Source of the DNA: Ignavibacteria bacterium
GTDB lineage: Bacteria; Bacteroidota; Ignavibacteria; Kapaibacteriales; UBA4661
Direction of reading: 5' to 3'
Assembly: GCA_013298375.1 (NCBI GenBank)
Contig: JAAFHM010000213.1
Location: 1-7,884 of the forward strand
Length of the DNA stretch: 7,884 nt
The position numbers and the translations under genes are program-made. Below the pieces are notes generated by a model, which was given only the letters and a program-made list of their open reading frames with translations, was not told the origin of the DNA and made no database searches. How positions within the stretch are numbered: position 1 is the stretch's first letter; each line of letters begins with the position of its first letter. Positions 1 to 5,894 of the stretch are shown here, piece after piece.

Positions 1-401
1 TCGCGCTGCTGGTAGCCGCCGCCTTGACGATTGTAATTATCACGATTGCCGTAGCTGCCGTAATTTCCCGTACTGCGATTGCCATAGTTATCGCTGCGGT
101 TGCCGTAATTATCACGATTGCCGTAATTATCGCTGCGGTTACCGTAGTTATCGCGGTTGCCATAATTATCGCGGCTGCCGTAGTTGCTTTGTTGCGGGCG
201 GTTATAGGTTCCGCCGCGATAGCCTTCGCTGTTGTAGTCGGTGGAATAGGTATTGCCGACATTCGTGCTGTACGTGGATCCCGGAGTGGCAGCGTTGCCA
301 ACGTTTCCAGAGACATCGCGTTGAGGGAAGCGTGGTGGTGCGCCGGAATTACCGGGGTTTTCGGCTTCATTGCCGGGCGAGGTGCGTTCCTCGTTATTCA
401 T
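1..401 (-). CDS. N-terminal part of an Asn/Tyr/Gly/Arg-rich low-complexity protein, truncated at window edge
   Basis: The gene reads leftward from an ATG at 401 and stays open to position 1, giving 133 residues with no stop. The start MNNEERTSPGNEAENPGN leads into a polar, disordered-looking stretch (about 1-70). Residues 73-123 are then near-perfect repeats of NYGNRD and NYGNRSD, followed by NRQGGGYQQR at the edge. An AGGAG lies nine bases before the ATG, which supports this start; an ATG seven bases upstream gives only a four-codon reading frame. There is no signal peptide, membrane segment or folded domain in the visible part. In FCB bacteria, such Arg/Asn/Tyr/Gly-rich tails are known on RNA-acting proteins, for example RluB-type pseudouridine synthases and DEAD-box helicases. 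By that analogy this could be the N-terminal extension of an RNA-binding enzyme, but the domain that would prove it lies outside the window. The reading frame is secure; the function is not. Confidence 0.8.
   Translation of the reverse strand, partial: MNNEERTSPGNEAENPGNSGAPPRFPQRDVSGNVGNAATPGSTYSTNVGNTYSTDYNSEGYRGGTYNRPQQSNYGSRDNYGNRDNYGNRSDNYGNRDNYGNRSDNYGNRSTGNYGSYGNRDNYNRQGGGYQQR
33..185 (-). repeat. In-frame tandem repeat encoding NYGNRD / NYGNRSD units
   Basis: Units of 18 and 21 bases alternate, so two adjacent 39-base copies (NYGNRSD plus NYGNRD) can be aligned. Reading the minus strand, residues 73-78 are NYGSRD, 79-84 NYGNRD, 85-91 NYGNRSD, 92-97 NYGNRD, 98-104 NYGNRSD, and the array then decays. 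The two 39-base copies differ at several bases, all at silent third codon positions (AAT/AAC, TAT/TAC, GGC/GGT, CGC/CGT). That pattern suggests the peptide repeat is being kept rather than having just expanded by slippage. Confidence 0.85.
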
Positions 402-410
402 AGAGCATTT

Positions 411-415
411 CTCCT
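411..415 (-). promoter_or_regulatory. Strong ribosome binding site (AGGAG) of the repeat-protein gene
   Basis: The minus strand reads CTAGGAGAAATGCTCT and then the ATG at 401, placing AGGAG nine bases before the start. It decides the start over the overlapping ATG at 408. None of the other starts in the window has a comparable Shine-Dalgarno match. Confidence 0.7.
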
Positions 416-497
416 AGAAAAACAAAAAGTTGGTGGTAGAAAAAAATAAAATTCGTCATCTGCTTGCAATGCCTCAAGAAAAAATGAAGGCAACAAT

Positions 498-513
498 GGT
501 TTGAATCCAAACC
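498..513 (-). repeat. Short perfect inverted repeat between accA and the repeat-protein gene
   Basis: GGTTTG and CAAACC form a 6-bp stem with a 4-base loop. On the minus strand it lies about 85 bases past the accA stop, and a T-run (TTCATTTTTTC) follows some ten bases later. It could be a poor intrinsic terminator for the accA transcript or an operator for the next gene. The spacing to the T-run is long for a classical terminator. The rest of 402-596 shows no gene and no clear promoter; the stretch just before the repeat-protein gene is T-rich on the minus strand. Confidence 0.25.
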
Positions 514-596
514 GAAGCGCCCGAAGCCTCACGCAGCAACCCAATCAAGCACTGATGGTCAGCGTGCGACTCTCCCTGTACGTTTTTGTCCGGCTC

Positions 597-1592
597 TTAC
601 CCCTCCGACCAAACGCCCATGGCGCAAAATTTCTCAATGCGCTTGTCAACAAGTTGGTGTATCGGCAGTTGCAGCAGTGTCTGAAGTTCGTTATGAAGTG
701 TGGTACGAACAGTGTCGTAAATTTGTTGTGGATGTGCGTGTGCGCCGCCTATCGGCTCAGGAATAATGTGGTCAATAATACCAACGGCTTGTAAATCCGG
801 CGCGGTTAACTTCAGTGCTTCGGCGGCTTGTTCTTTGTAATCCCAGCTTCTCCACAAAATGCTGGAGCAGGATTCGGGCGCGATAACCGAATACCAAGAA
901 TTTTCGAGCATCAAAATTCTGTCGCCAACCCCTATTCCCAGCGCTCCGCCGGATGCTCCTTCGCCGATAATGGTGATGATAACAGGCGTTTTGAGCGTAG
1001 CGAGAAGTTTCAAATTGCGGGCAATGGCTTCTGCTTGTCCGCGCTCCTCCGCGCCAACACCGGGATATGCCCCTTGTGTATCTAAAAGGCAAATAATAGG
1101 GCGATGAAAGCGTTCGGCAAGTTGAAACAGTCGATATGCCTTGCGGTAGCCCTCGGGGTCTGGCATACCGAAGTTACGAATAATATTTTGCTTGGTATCG
1201 CGCCCTTTTTGGTGTCCAATCACCATCACGGGCTTGCCTTCCAGACGAGCCAATCCGCCGACTATTGCAGGGTCATCGCGGAAGGTGCGGTCGCCGTGGA
1301 GTTCCGTAAATTCGGTGAAGACGTTTTCGCAGTAATCCAGTGTGTAGGGGCGCTGCGGATGCCGTGCAATCTGAACGCGCTGCCAGCGCGTGAGTTTGGA
1401 ATACACATCAGCGCGAAGCTGCTCGACACGTGCTTGCAAGCTGTCTATTTCCAGCGCAATATCGGCAGCATTAGGCATAGCTCGCATTTCCGCAATTTTT
1501 TTTTCGAGTTCGACAATGGGTTTTTCAAATTCTAAAACTACCTTGGGCGCGGCTTTTGGTGCCGACGCATCACTCCTGAGGTCGTTGCTCAT
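597..1592 (-). CDS. accA: Acetyl-CoA carboxylase carboxyltransferase subunit alpha
   Basis: AccA pairs with AccD to move the carboxyl group from carboxybiotin (on BCCP) to acetyl-CoA. This makes malonyl-CoA, the first committed step of fatty acid synthesis in the cytoplasm. The protein has 331 residues, normal for the family (E. coli about 319). The hallmark N-terminal helix LEFEKPIVELEKKI is at about 20-33 and ELHGDRTFRDDPAIVGGLA at about 97-115. RDTKQNIIRNFGMPDPEGYRKA is at about 131-152, DTQGAYPGVGAEERGQ at about 171-186, and the oxyanion-type glycine segment GEGASGGALGIG at about 210-221. YSVIAPESCSSILWRSWDYK at about 234-253 is the FCB form of the region that reads SPEGCASILW in enterobacteria, here with Ala in place of the usual Ser. 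Its first 23 bases overlap the end of the upstream glycosyltransferase gene, and there is no Shine-Dalgarno sequence, so translation may be coupled. No accD, accB or accC is in the window. Confidence 0.98.
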   Translation of the reverse strand: MSNDLRSDASAPKAAPKVVLEFEKPIVELEKKIAEMRAMPNAADIALEIDSLQARVEQLRADVYSKLTRWQRVQIARHPQRPYTLDYCENVFTEFTELHGDRTFRDDPAIVGGLARLEGKPVMVIGHQKGRDTKQNIIRNFGMPDPEGYRKAYRLFQLAERFHRPIICLLDTQGAYPGVGAEERGQAEAIARNLKLLATLKTPVIITIIGEGASGGALGIGVGDRILMLENSWYSVIAPESCSSILWRSWDYKEQAAEALKLTAPDLQAVGIIDHIIPEPIGGAHAHPQQIYDTVRTTLHNELQTLLQLPIHQLVDKRIEKFCAMGVWSEG

Positions 1593-3654
1593 GACGTTTT
1601 ACGCGAAAAAAGAGTGTTACAAGAATATCAACATCTAGCCACAGCGAATAATGACGCACATAAAATTCGTTCAAGCTTTGTATCGCTACTGCGGAAAGAT
1701 GCTCGGGGTTGTGGACGTGCGCAAGTCCGGTTAATCCTATTTTCCCCAATCTCACGAAATTACCAGTGTTTATTGTGGTCGGCGATTCCTGTGCCGATGG
1801 TATTGAATATAAGCCAATGAGACTTTTGGTACCTCGAAGAACATCCAGAATGTGCTGAACACGATGACGAATGTGGTGCTGAGGTCTGCGCAAAATTACA
1901 ACAGGCAAACCGATTGTCAAAATAAAAACAGCACCAATAATATCAATTATGCGTTTTGTTAGGCGATATTTCCACTGCGCAAGATTGTATTGTACCACAG
2001 GTGGGGCGCTCGCGGCAAATCCGCCCGTAATATTGCCCACATATTTCTCCACGATTCGTCCGGCAATGACTTCATCGTATTCCTGTGCAAAGCGAAATGT
2101 GGCTCGGTGCGCAACATTTGTGCCGCCAGATTGCGCGGCTTCCATGATATGCTGGACTATCTCGGCGCGTGGCAAAGCCGTATCGGTGATAATTACTTCA
2201 TCAATGCGGTACTGCTCAATAATTTTTTTGAGATACGAAACATTGCCGATTATGGGAACAGACGAATGAGCGGAAAAACTATTTTCGTGCGTCGGCACGG
2301 TGGAAATAATACCTACCAATCGCGCACGGCTGCGCTTGCCGACGGAAGCGGCTCGCGGCACGTCTAACTGCTCAATAAGCTGGTCGGTTGCTGTGTTTTC
2401 GCCAATGAAGGCAATGCGCCTGTCGGAATCGCCACCGATGATTTTTTCGGCAAGCTCCGACAGAATACGCAAAAGCGAGGTCAACACAATGCCAATGCCG
2501 ATAGTCAGCAGCAGAACGCCACGACTAAAAGCATAATCTTTGAAAAAATATGTGAGTGCTGAGAGTGCAAAAAAACTTATCATCAACCCCGAAAATGCCC
2601 GCCGAATGGAGGGTTTGGAATACGGCGAATATTCTCCGGCAGCCACCATCGAAAGCAGCGTCACAAGTGAAACACCAAAAAACACCGTCGGATACGCATA
2701 ATCGGGAAAGCCGTAGAAACGCCCCTTCCAGAGCAGTGAACCCAAGAGCATCGCGGCATTCAGCGCCAACATATCACCAAGCGCGAAACCCGCTTCCAGC
2801 CTATATGCCGACAAGTACGCCAACGCCGAGCGCAGCGTAATTCCCATGCGTAAGAATATCAAAAATAGCCATGACGAGCCATAGTGCTTTTCGGCAAAAA
2901 TTTCCATTGCCTCGTAAAAGTGCTTTATCTCGTTAATAGCGCTTCGGCGGGTGCTTTCGCCTTGGTAATGAATAATGGAAGTAGTGTGGAGATACGTGAT
3001 TTTCCAGCCTGCTTGCTGAACGCGAAAGCACAAATCTAAATCCTCGCCATACATAAAAAACGCTTCGTCAAAGCCCTGAATCGCTGAGAGCGCCTCGTTC
3101 CGAATAAACATAAACGCACCACTTACGGCATCAACAGTGTAGGTTTCATCCTGACGACGAAATGTTTGATTGTACTGCGCAAAACGGGGCGATTGTGGGA
3201 ACATCGCTTGCAAGCCAAAAACCTTGCAAAATGAAGCCCATGGCGTTGGAAAACCGCGCCGACAGGCGATTTGGAACGTTCCATCGGCATTCAATAATTT
3301 GCATCCCGCCAAGCCAACATCAGTACTTGCATCCATATACGCCAGCATAACCCGCATGGTATCTTCGCTGATGAGGGTATCGGGGTTCAAACACAAGACA
3401 TATTCAGCCTTTTGAGCCAATGCCTCCCGAAAACCAACATTATTTGCTTTGCCAAATCCCAAATTTTCGCCTAGGCGCATAAACCGCACTCCGGGAAACA
3501 TCGGCTCTGCGTAGTCAATCGAACCATCGGTGGAGTCATTATCAACCACAATAATTTCGGACTCAATCCCTGCAAGCGAGGCTTGAAGCGACGCAAGGCA
3601 GGAAACAAGCAAGTCTTTGACATTGTAATTGACGATAACAACAGCGATACGCAT
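1570..3654 (-). CDS. Membrane family-2 glycosyltransferase joined to a degenerate WcaJ/WbaP-like sugar-transferase module
   Basis: This 694-residue protein probably helps build a surface polysaccharide or lipopolysaccharide. Residues 1-235 are a WbbL-like GT2 (GT-A fold) domain with MRIAVVIVNYN at the start, VVDNDSTDGS near 36-45, a DXD-like LNPDT near 89-93 and GEDLDLCFR near 203-211. A hydrophobic stretch lies near 262-283. Four likely membrane helices follow (about 292-311, 321-338, 352-371, 378-398), then a Rossmann-like segment (about 412-510; RRIAFIGENT, VPIIGNVSYLKK, DEVIITD) like the CoA_binding_3 part of polyprenyl glycosylphosphotransferases. The C-terminus has their re-entrant helix (KRIIDIIGA to GLP, about 567-584) and their end (LRGTKSLIG; GKIGLTGLAHV; YSLWLDVDILV), but the catalytic middle is missing. 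The initial sugar-phosphate transfer is therefore probably not performed here; the GT2 domain looks intact. I chose the ATG at 3654 because GT2 proteins usually begin right at this strand; a GTG at 3669 would add five residues. Neither has a Shine-Dalgarno. The acceptor and sugar are unknown. Confidence 0.9.
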   Translation of the reverse strand: MRIAVVIVNYNVKDLLVSCLASLQASLAGIESEIIVVDNDSTDGSIDYAEPMFPGVRFMRLGENLGFGKANNVGFREALAQKAEYVLCLNPDTLISEDTMRVMLAYMDASTDVGLAGCKLLNADGTFQIACRRGFPTPWASFCKVFGLQAMFPQSPRFAQYNQTFRRQDETYTVDAVSGAFMFIRNEALSAIQGFDEAFFMYGEDLDLCFRVQQAGWKITYLHTTSIIHYQGESTRRSAINEIKHFYEAMEIFAEKHYGSSWLFLIFLRMGITLRSALAYLSAYRLEAGFALGDMLALNAAMLLGSLLWKGRFYGFPDYAYPTVFFGVSLVTLLSMVAAGEYSPYSKPSIRRAFSGLMISFFALSALTYFFKDYAFSRGVLLLTIGIGIVLTSLLRILSELAEKIIGGDSDRRIAFIGENTATDQLIEQLDVPRAASVGKRSRARLVGIISTVPTHENSFSAHSSVPIIGNVSYLKKIIEQYRIDEVIITDTALPRAEIVQHIMEAAQSGGTNVAHRATFRFAQEYDEVIAGRIVEKYVGNITGGFAASAPPVVQYNLAQWKYRLTKRIIDIIGAVFILTIGLPVVILRRPQHHIRHRVQHILDVLRGTKSLIGLYSIPSAQESPTTINTGNFVRLGKIGLTGLAHVHNPEHLSAVAIQSLNEFYVRHYSLWLDVDILVTLFFRVKRHEQRPQE

Positions 3655-3675
3655 AGTGGCAATCGGCACGAAAGG

Positions 3676-3924
3676 TTAAAAAGGGAGGTCGTCTTGGGTT
3701 GGAGTGCTGACGGAAGAAGGTGCTTGTATTGGAGCGGCTTGCAGTGTGGTTACGCGCTGTTCGGCGTGTTGCAAAAAATCGCTACACTCTTTTGTCAGCG
3801 CCGTTCCCTCTTCATAGAGCGCCAAGAGTTCTTCCAATGGCGCATCTCCTCTATCAAGAAGCGCAACGATTTCTTCCAAACGCTCTAAGCGGCTTTCAAA
3901 TGTTGGTTTTGTCGTTTTTTTCAT
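3676..3924 (-). CDS. xseB: Exodeoxyribonuclease VII small subunit with an SSB-like C-terminal tip
   Basis: XseB is the small helical subunit of exonuclease VII. Several copies bind each XseA, and the complex degrades single-stranded DNA from both ends in repair. The 82-residue protein shows the family helical hairpin at about 9-60: FESRLERLEEIVALLDRGDA, then PLEELLALYEEGTALTKECSDFL and HAEQRV. After it come a Pro/Ser/Thr/Gln-rich linker (about 62-77) and the final residues DDLPF, which resemble the acidic tip of SSB. The ATG at 3924 (MKKTTKPTF) is preferred; a TTG at 3936 would add four residues. No Shine-Dalgarno is visible at either. The glycosyltransferase start follows 21 bases after the stop, so the two are probably co-transcribed. 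The large subunit gene xseA is not in the window. Confidence 0.93.
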   Translation of the reverse strand: MKKTTKPTFESRLERLEEIVALLDRGDAPLEELLALYEEGTALTKECSDFLQHAEQRVTTLQAAPIQAPSSVSTPTQDDLPF

Positions 3925-4166
3925 GGTATTGGTCAAGGAAGAATACGGCTGGGAGCATTATTAACGTATGAGTGATTACCATTTACTCAGTTACTATGTT
4001 TGTCTTTTACCCATTTCGTGAAAGTATAACTCGTCTTTTGCAATATACGACATATTCCGAGTTCAACACAATACACAAAAATTGTGTGTTCAATAGTGAT
4101 GGAATGCGGGAAAATTCACATTTTTGCGGGAAGAATCACCTGCACATTTTTTGAGTATTCGTTTGT
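3925..4166. other. AT-rich divergent intergenic region with a small inverted repeat
   Basis: These roughly 240 bases separate the leftward xseB block from the rightward YihY block, so promoters for both should lie here. A perfect 6-bp inverted repeat with a 3-base spacer, ACACAA-AAA-TTGTGT, sits at 4073-4087, and a related AACACAAT precedes it at 4065-4072. It could be an operator or chance in AT-rich DNA. For the plus strand, TTGTCT at 4000-4005 and TATAAC at 4025-4030 with a 19-base spacer are a weak sigma-70-like pair. I find no convincing promoter on the minus strand. A 60-codon plus-strand reading frame here has no recognisable protein features and I do not call it a gene. Confidence 0.4.
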
Positions 4167-5123
4167 ATGCACCATAATTCTTCCCATCCTCAATCGTCGC
4201 TCAATGAGCAAGGAAGCGGCTTTCTGCCGACGGCAAAGCGCATTTGGCGCGTGTTGCGGCGGATTTTGCGCCGCGCCGATGAGCATCACATTTATCTTGC
4301 TGCGTCGGGTATTGCCTTCAATATTCTGATTTTTATCTTGCCTACAATGTTGGTGATGGTGTTTGTCATTGGTGTTTTTATGGATAGAGCGCTGGTAATA
4401 TCGGCGATTGAGGACTTTTTGCTTGATGTGCTGCCGCCCGATGGTGGTTTGGATGTGGCAATAGACCTTGTAAAAAGCGAAATTAATAATGTCCTGCAAA
4501 ATTCCGGCTCGGCGGCGTGGATTGGTATTCCGGCGCTATTTTGGGTATCGCTCGCGCTATTTGGTTCGATTCGCACGGCGCTCAATGCTGTTTTTGGTTT
4601 TCGGCAGGAAAAAACGTTTTGGGGTTCTATCGGACGTGATTCCTTACTTTTGACGCTGTTTGTCGGTGCGGTGCTGATGTCGAATACTGCACCCCGCATT
4701 GCATTGGGTGTTGCGGAATGGGCGACAACAACCGTTACAGGCGCTTTTTGGCTCAAATCGCTTGTCGCAACGCTGGTTTCTATGGTCATAGCATACATAT
4801 TTTTTGTGTCGCTCTACAGTTTCACACCAAACCGTTTGCCACCTGTTTCCGTCATACTTTCGAGCGCACTCTTTAGCGTTATTTTCTGGCAATGCGCCCG
4901 CCTCGGCTTTGGATTTTATGTGAAATATTTTGCCAGCTACGGTAAAGTCTATGGCATTTACGGTGCTGCTGTCGCGGTTGCATTTTGGGTATATTACTCG
5001 GCGTTGCTGATTCTGTTTTCCGGCGAAATCGGTCAATATTGGTACGAATCGCGGCGGCGGCGCAAGCTGGAAGCCAAGCATGGCGGGGTATTCACCAAAA
5101 CGGCGGATGTTTTGCCACGATAA
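4167..5123 (+). CDS. YihY/BrkB-family inner membrane protein
   Basis: This 318-residue protein belongs to the YihY/virulence factor BrkB family. Members were once wrongly called ribonuclease BN; their true role is unsettled, and transport or lipid-related functions have been proposed. A basic cytoplasmic N-terminus (AKRIWRVLRRILRRADEHH, about 23-41) is followed by the family start of helix 1 (YLAASGIAFNILIFILPTML, about 43-62). Further likely membrane segments are at about 115-135, 158-180, 196-218, 227-250 and 262-286. The signature near the last helix, YGIYGAAVAVAFWVYYSALL and then FSGEIGQ (about 272-298), fits the usual AxxxxxxWxYxSxxILLxGAE pattern. A basic tail (SRRRRKLEAKHGG) ends the protein. 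The start is the first ATG of the frame and has no Shine-Dalgarno. It is the first gene of the rightward block; the next start is 49 bases past its stop. Confidence 0.9.
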   Translation: MHHNSSHPQSSLNEQGSGFLPTAKRIWRVLRRILRRADEHHIYLAASGIAFNILIFILPTMLVMVFVIGVFMDRALVISAIEDFLLDVLPPDGGLDVAIDLVKSEINNVLQNSGSAAWIGIPALFWVSLALFGSIRTALNAVFGFRQEKTFWGSIGRDSLLLTLFVGAVLMSNTAPRIALGVAEWATTTVTGAFWLKSLVATLVSMVIAYIFFVSLYSFTPNRLPPVSVILSSALFSVIFWQCARLGFGFYVKYFASYGKVYGIYGAAVAVAFWVYYSALLILFSGEIGQYWYESRRRRKLEAKHGGVFTKTADVLPR

Positions 5124-5128
5124 TTCCC

Positions 5129-5155
5129 AACGTAATTTCCCACAACGTTTTTTTT
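5129..5155 (+). terminator. Weak terminator-like hairpin after the YihY gene
   Basis: AACGT (5129-5133) and ACGTT (5145-5149) can pair around an 11-base loop, and eight T bases run from 5148 to 5155, directly at the stem's 3' side. The stem is short and only moderately stable, so termination would be partial at best. The T-run also sits just before the DUF4159 start at 5173. Confidence 0.25.
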
Positions 5156-5172
5156 GATTTATCACTTTTACC

Positions 5173-5856
5173 ATGCTTCTTCGCCTGATTTTTAGCCTTG
5201 TTGTCGGATTTGCCATTACCGTTTCTCTCGTCTCCGACGCGACTGCACAAAAAGCCCCAACCAGCGCATTAAAGCTACCGCGTGTCAAATATAGCGGTGG
5301 CGGCGATTGGTATAATGACCCTTCGGCAGAGGTCAATCTTTTGCGCTATTTTCAGGAGAAAACCGGCACCGATGCTGTTCCTGTCTTTGAGCCGGTGGAT
5401 TTGTCGTCGGATAATATTTTTCTCTATCCTGTGCTGTTCCTCACCGGACACGGCACAGTGAATCTTTCCGACCGCGAATCGCGCAATCTTCGTGCGTATT
5501 TGCAGAATGGCGGTTTTCTCTACATTGACGACGATTTTGGCTTAGATGCTTCGATTCGTAAGGAAATGCTCAAAGTTTTTCCTGAACAAAAATTTGTAGA
5601 ACTGCCCTTCGCACACGGTATTTATTCGTCGTTCTACAAGTTTCCTACGGGCGTTCCCAAAACGCACGAACACGACGGCAAGTTGCCACAAGGCTTCGGG
5701 CTGTTCCACAAAGGGCGTTTGTGCGTTTTCTACACCTACGAAAGTAATCCCAGTGACGGTTGGGCAGATGCAAGCGTCCACAACGACCCGCCTGAAAAAC
5801 GCGAAGAAGCGTTGAAATTTGGGGTAAATATCCTCGTCTGGGCGCTTTCCCACTAA
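5173..5856 (+). CDS. Exported DUF4159-domain protein
   Basis: The 227-residue protein has a clear Sec signal peptide: MLLR, a hydrophobic core up to about residue 20, then SDATA with likely cleavage after Ala25 (ATA|QK). It should therefore act in the periplasm. Nearly all the mature part is a DUF4159 domain. PRVKYSGGGDWYNDP at 36-50 is the diagnostic opening, followed by YPVLFLTGHG at about 85-94, the glycine/acidic GGFLYIDDDFG at 113-123 and FYTYESNPSDGWAD at 186-199. DUF4159 has no established biochemical role; its alternating strands and loops suggest a glutamine-amidotransferase-like fold, but I see no obvious catalytic triad. The ATG start is fixed by the signal peptide; there is no Shine-Dalgarno. 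The ccmB start follows 38 bases after the stop, so co-transcription is likely, though no functional link is known. Confidence 0.92.
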   Translation: MLLRLIFSLVVGFAITVSLVSDATAQKAPTSALKLPRVKYSGGGDWYNDPSAEVNLLRYFQEKTGTDAVPVFEPVDLSSDNIFLYPVLFLTGHGTVNLSDRESRNLRAYLQNGGFLYIDDDFGLDASIRKEMLKVFPEQKFVELPFAHGIYSSFYKFPTGVPKTHEHDGKLPQGFGLFHKGRLCVFYTYESNPSDGWADASVHNDPPEKREEALKFGVNILVWALSH

Positions 5857-5894
5857 TGTTTGCACTCACGAATTGATGAAAAACCACGTTCTTT

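Noticed and set aside
33..185. Possible CRISPR-like array
   Set aside because: The units are contiguous, 18 or 21 bases long, in frame and without unique spacers; they encode a peptide repeat.
24..449. A 141-codon hydrophobic plus-strand reading frame rich in Ile, Val and Ala
   Set aside because: It is the mirror of the minus-strand NYGNRD repeat gene. The minus strand has the ribosome binding site, sensible composition and silent third-position changes.
1104..1535. 143-codon plus-strand reading frame inside accA
   Set aside because: It lies antisense to the conserved AccA core, whose motifs fix the coding strand.
1837..1905. Frameshift explanation for the missing sugar-transferase catalytic core
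   Set aside because: Only about 70 bases lie between the conserved flanks, too few to hold the missing segment in any frame, and the flanks are in one frame.
3972..4154. 60-codon plus-strand reading frame in the intergenic region
   Set aside because: No ribosome binding site, no recognisable motif, and AT-rich composition unlike the neighbouring genes.
4644..5336. 230-codon minus-strand reading frame opposite the YihY and DUF4159 genes
   Set aside because: It spans the junction of two well-supported plus-strand genes and its translation is a basic, Cys-rich shadow with no family features.
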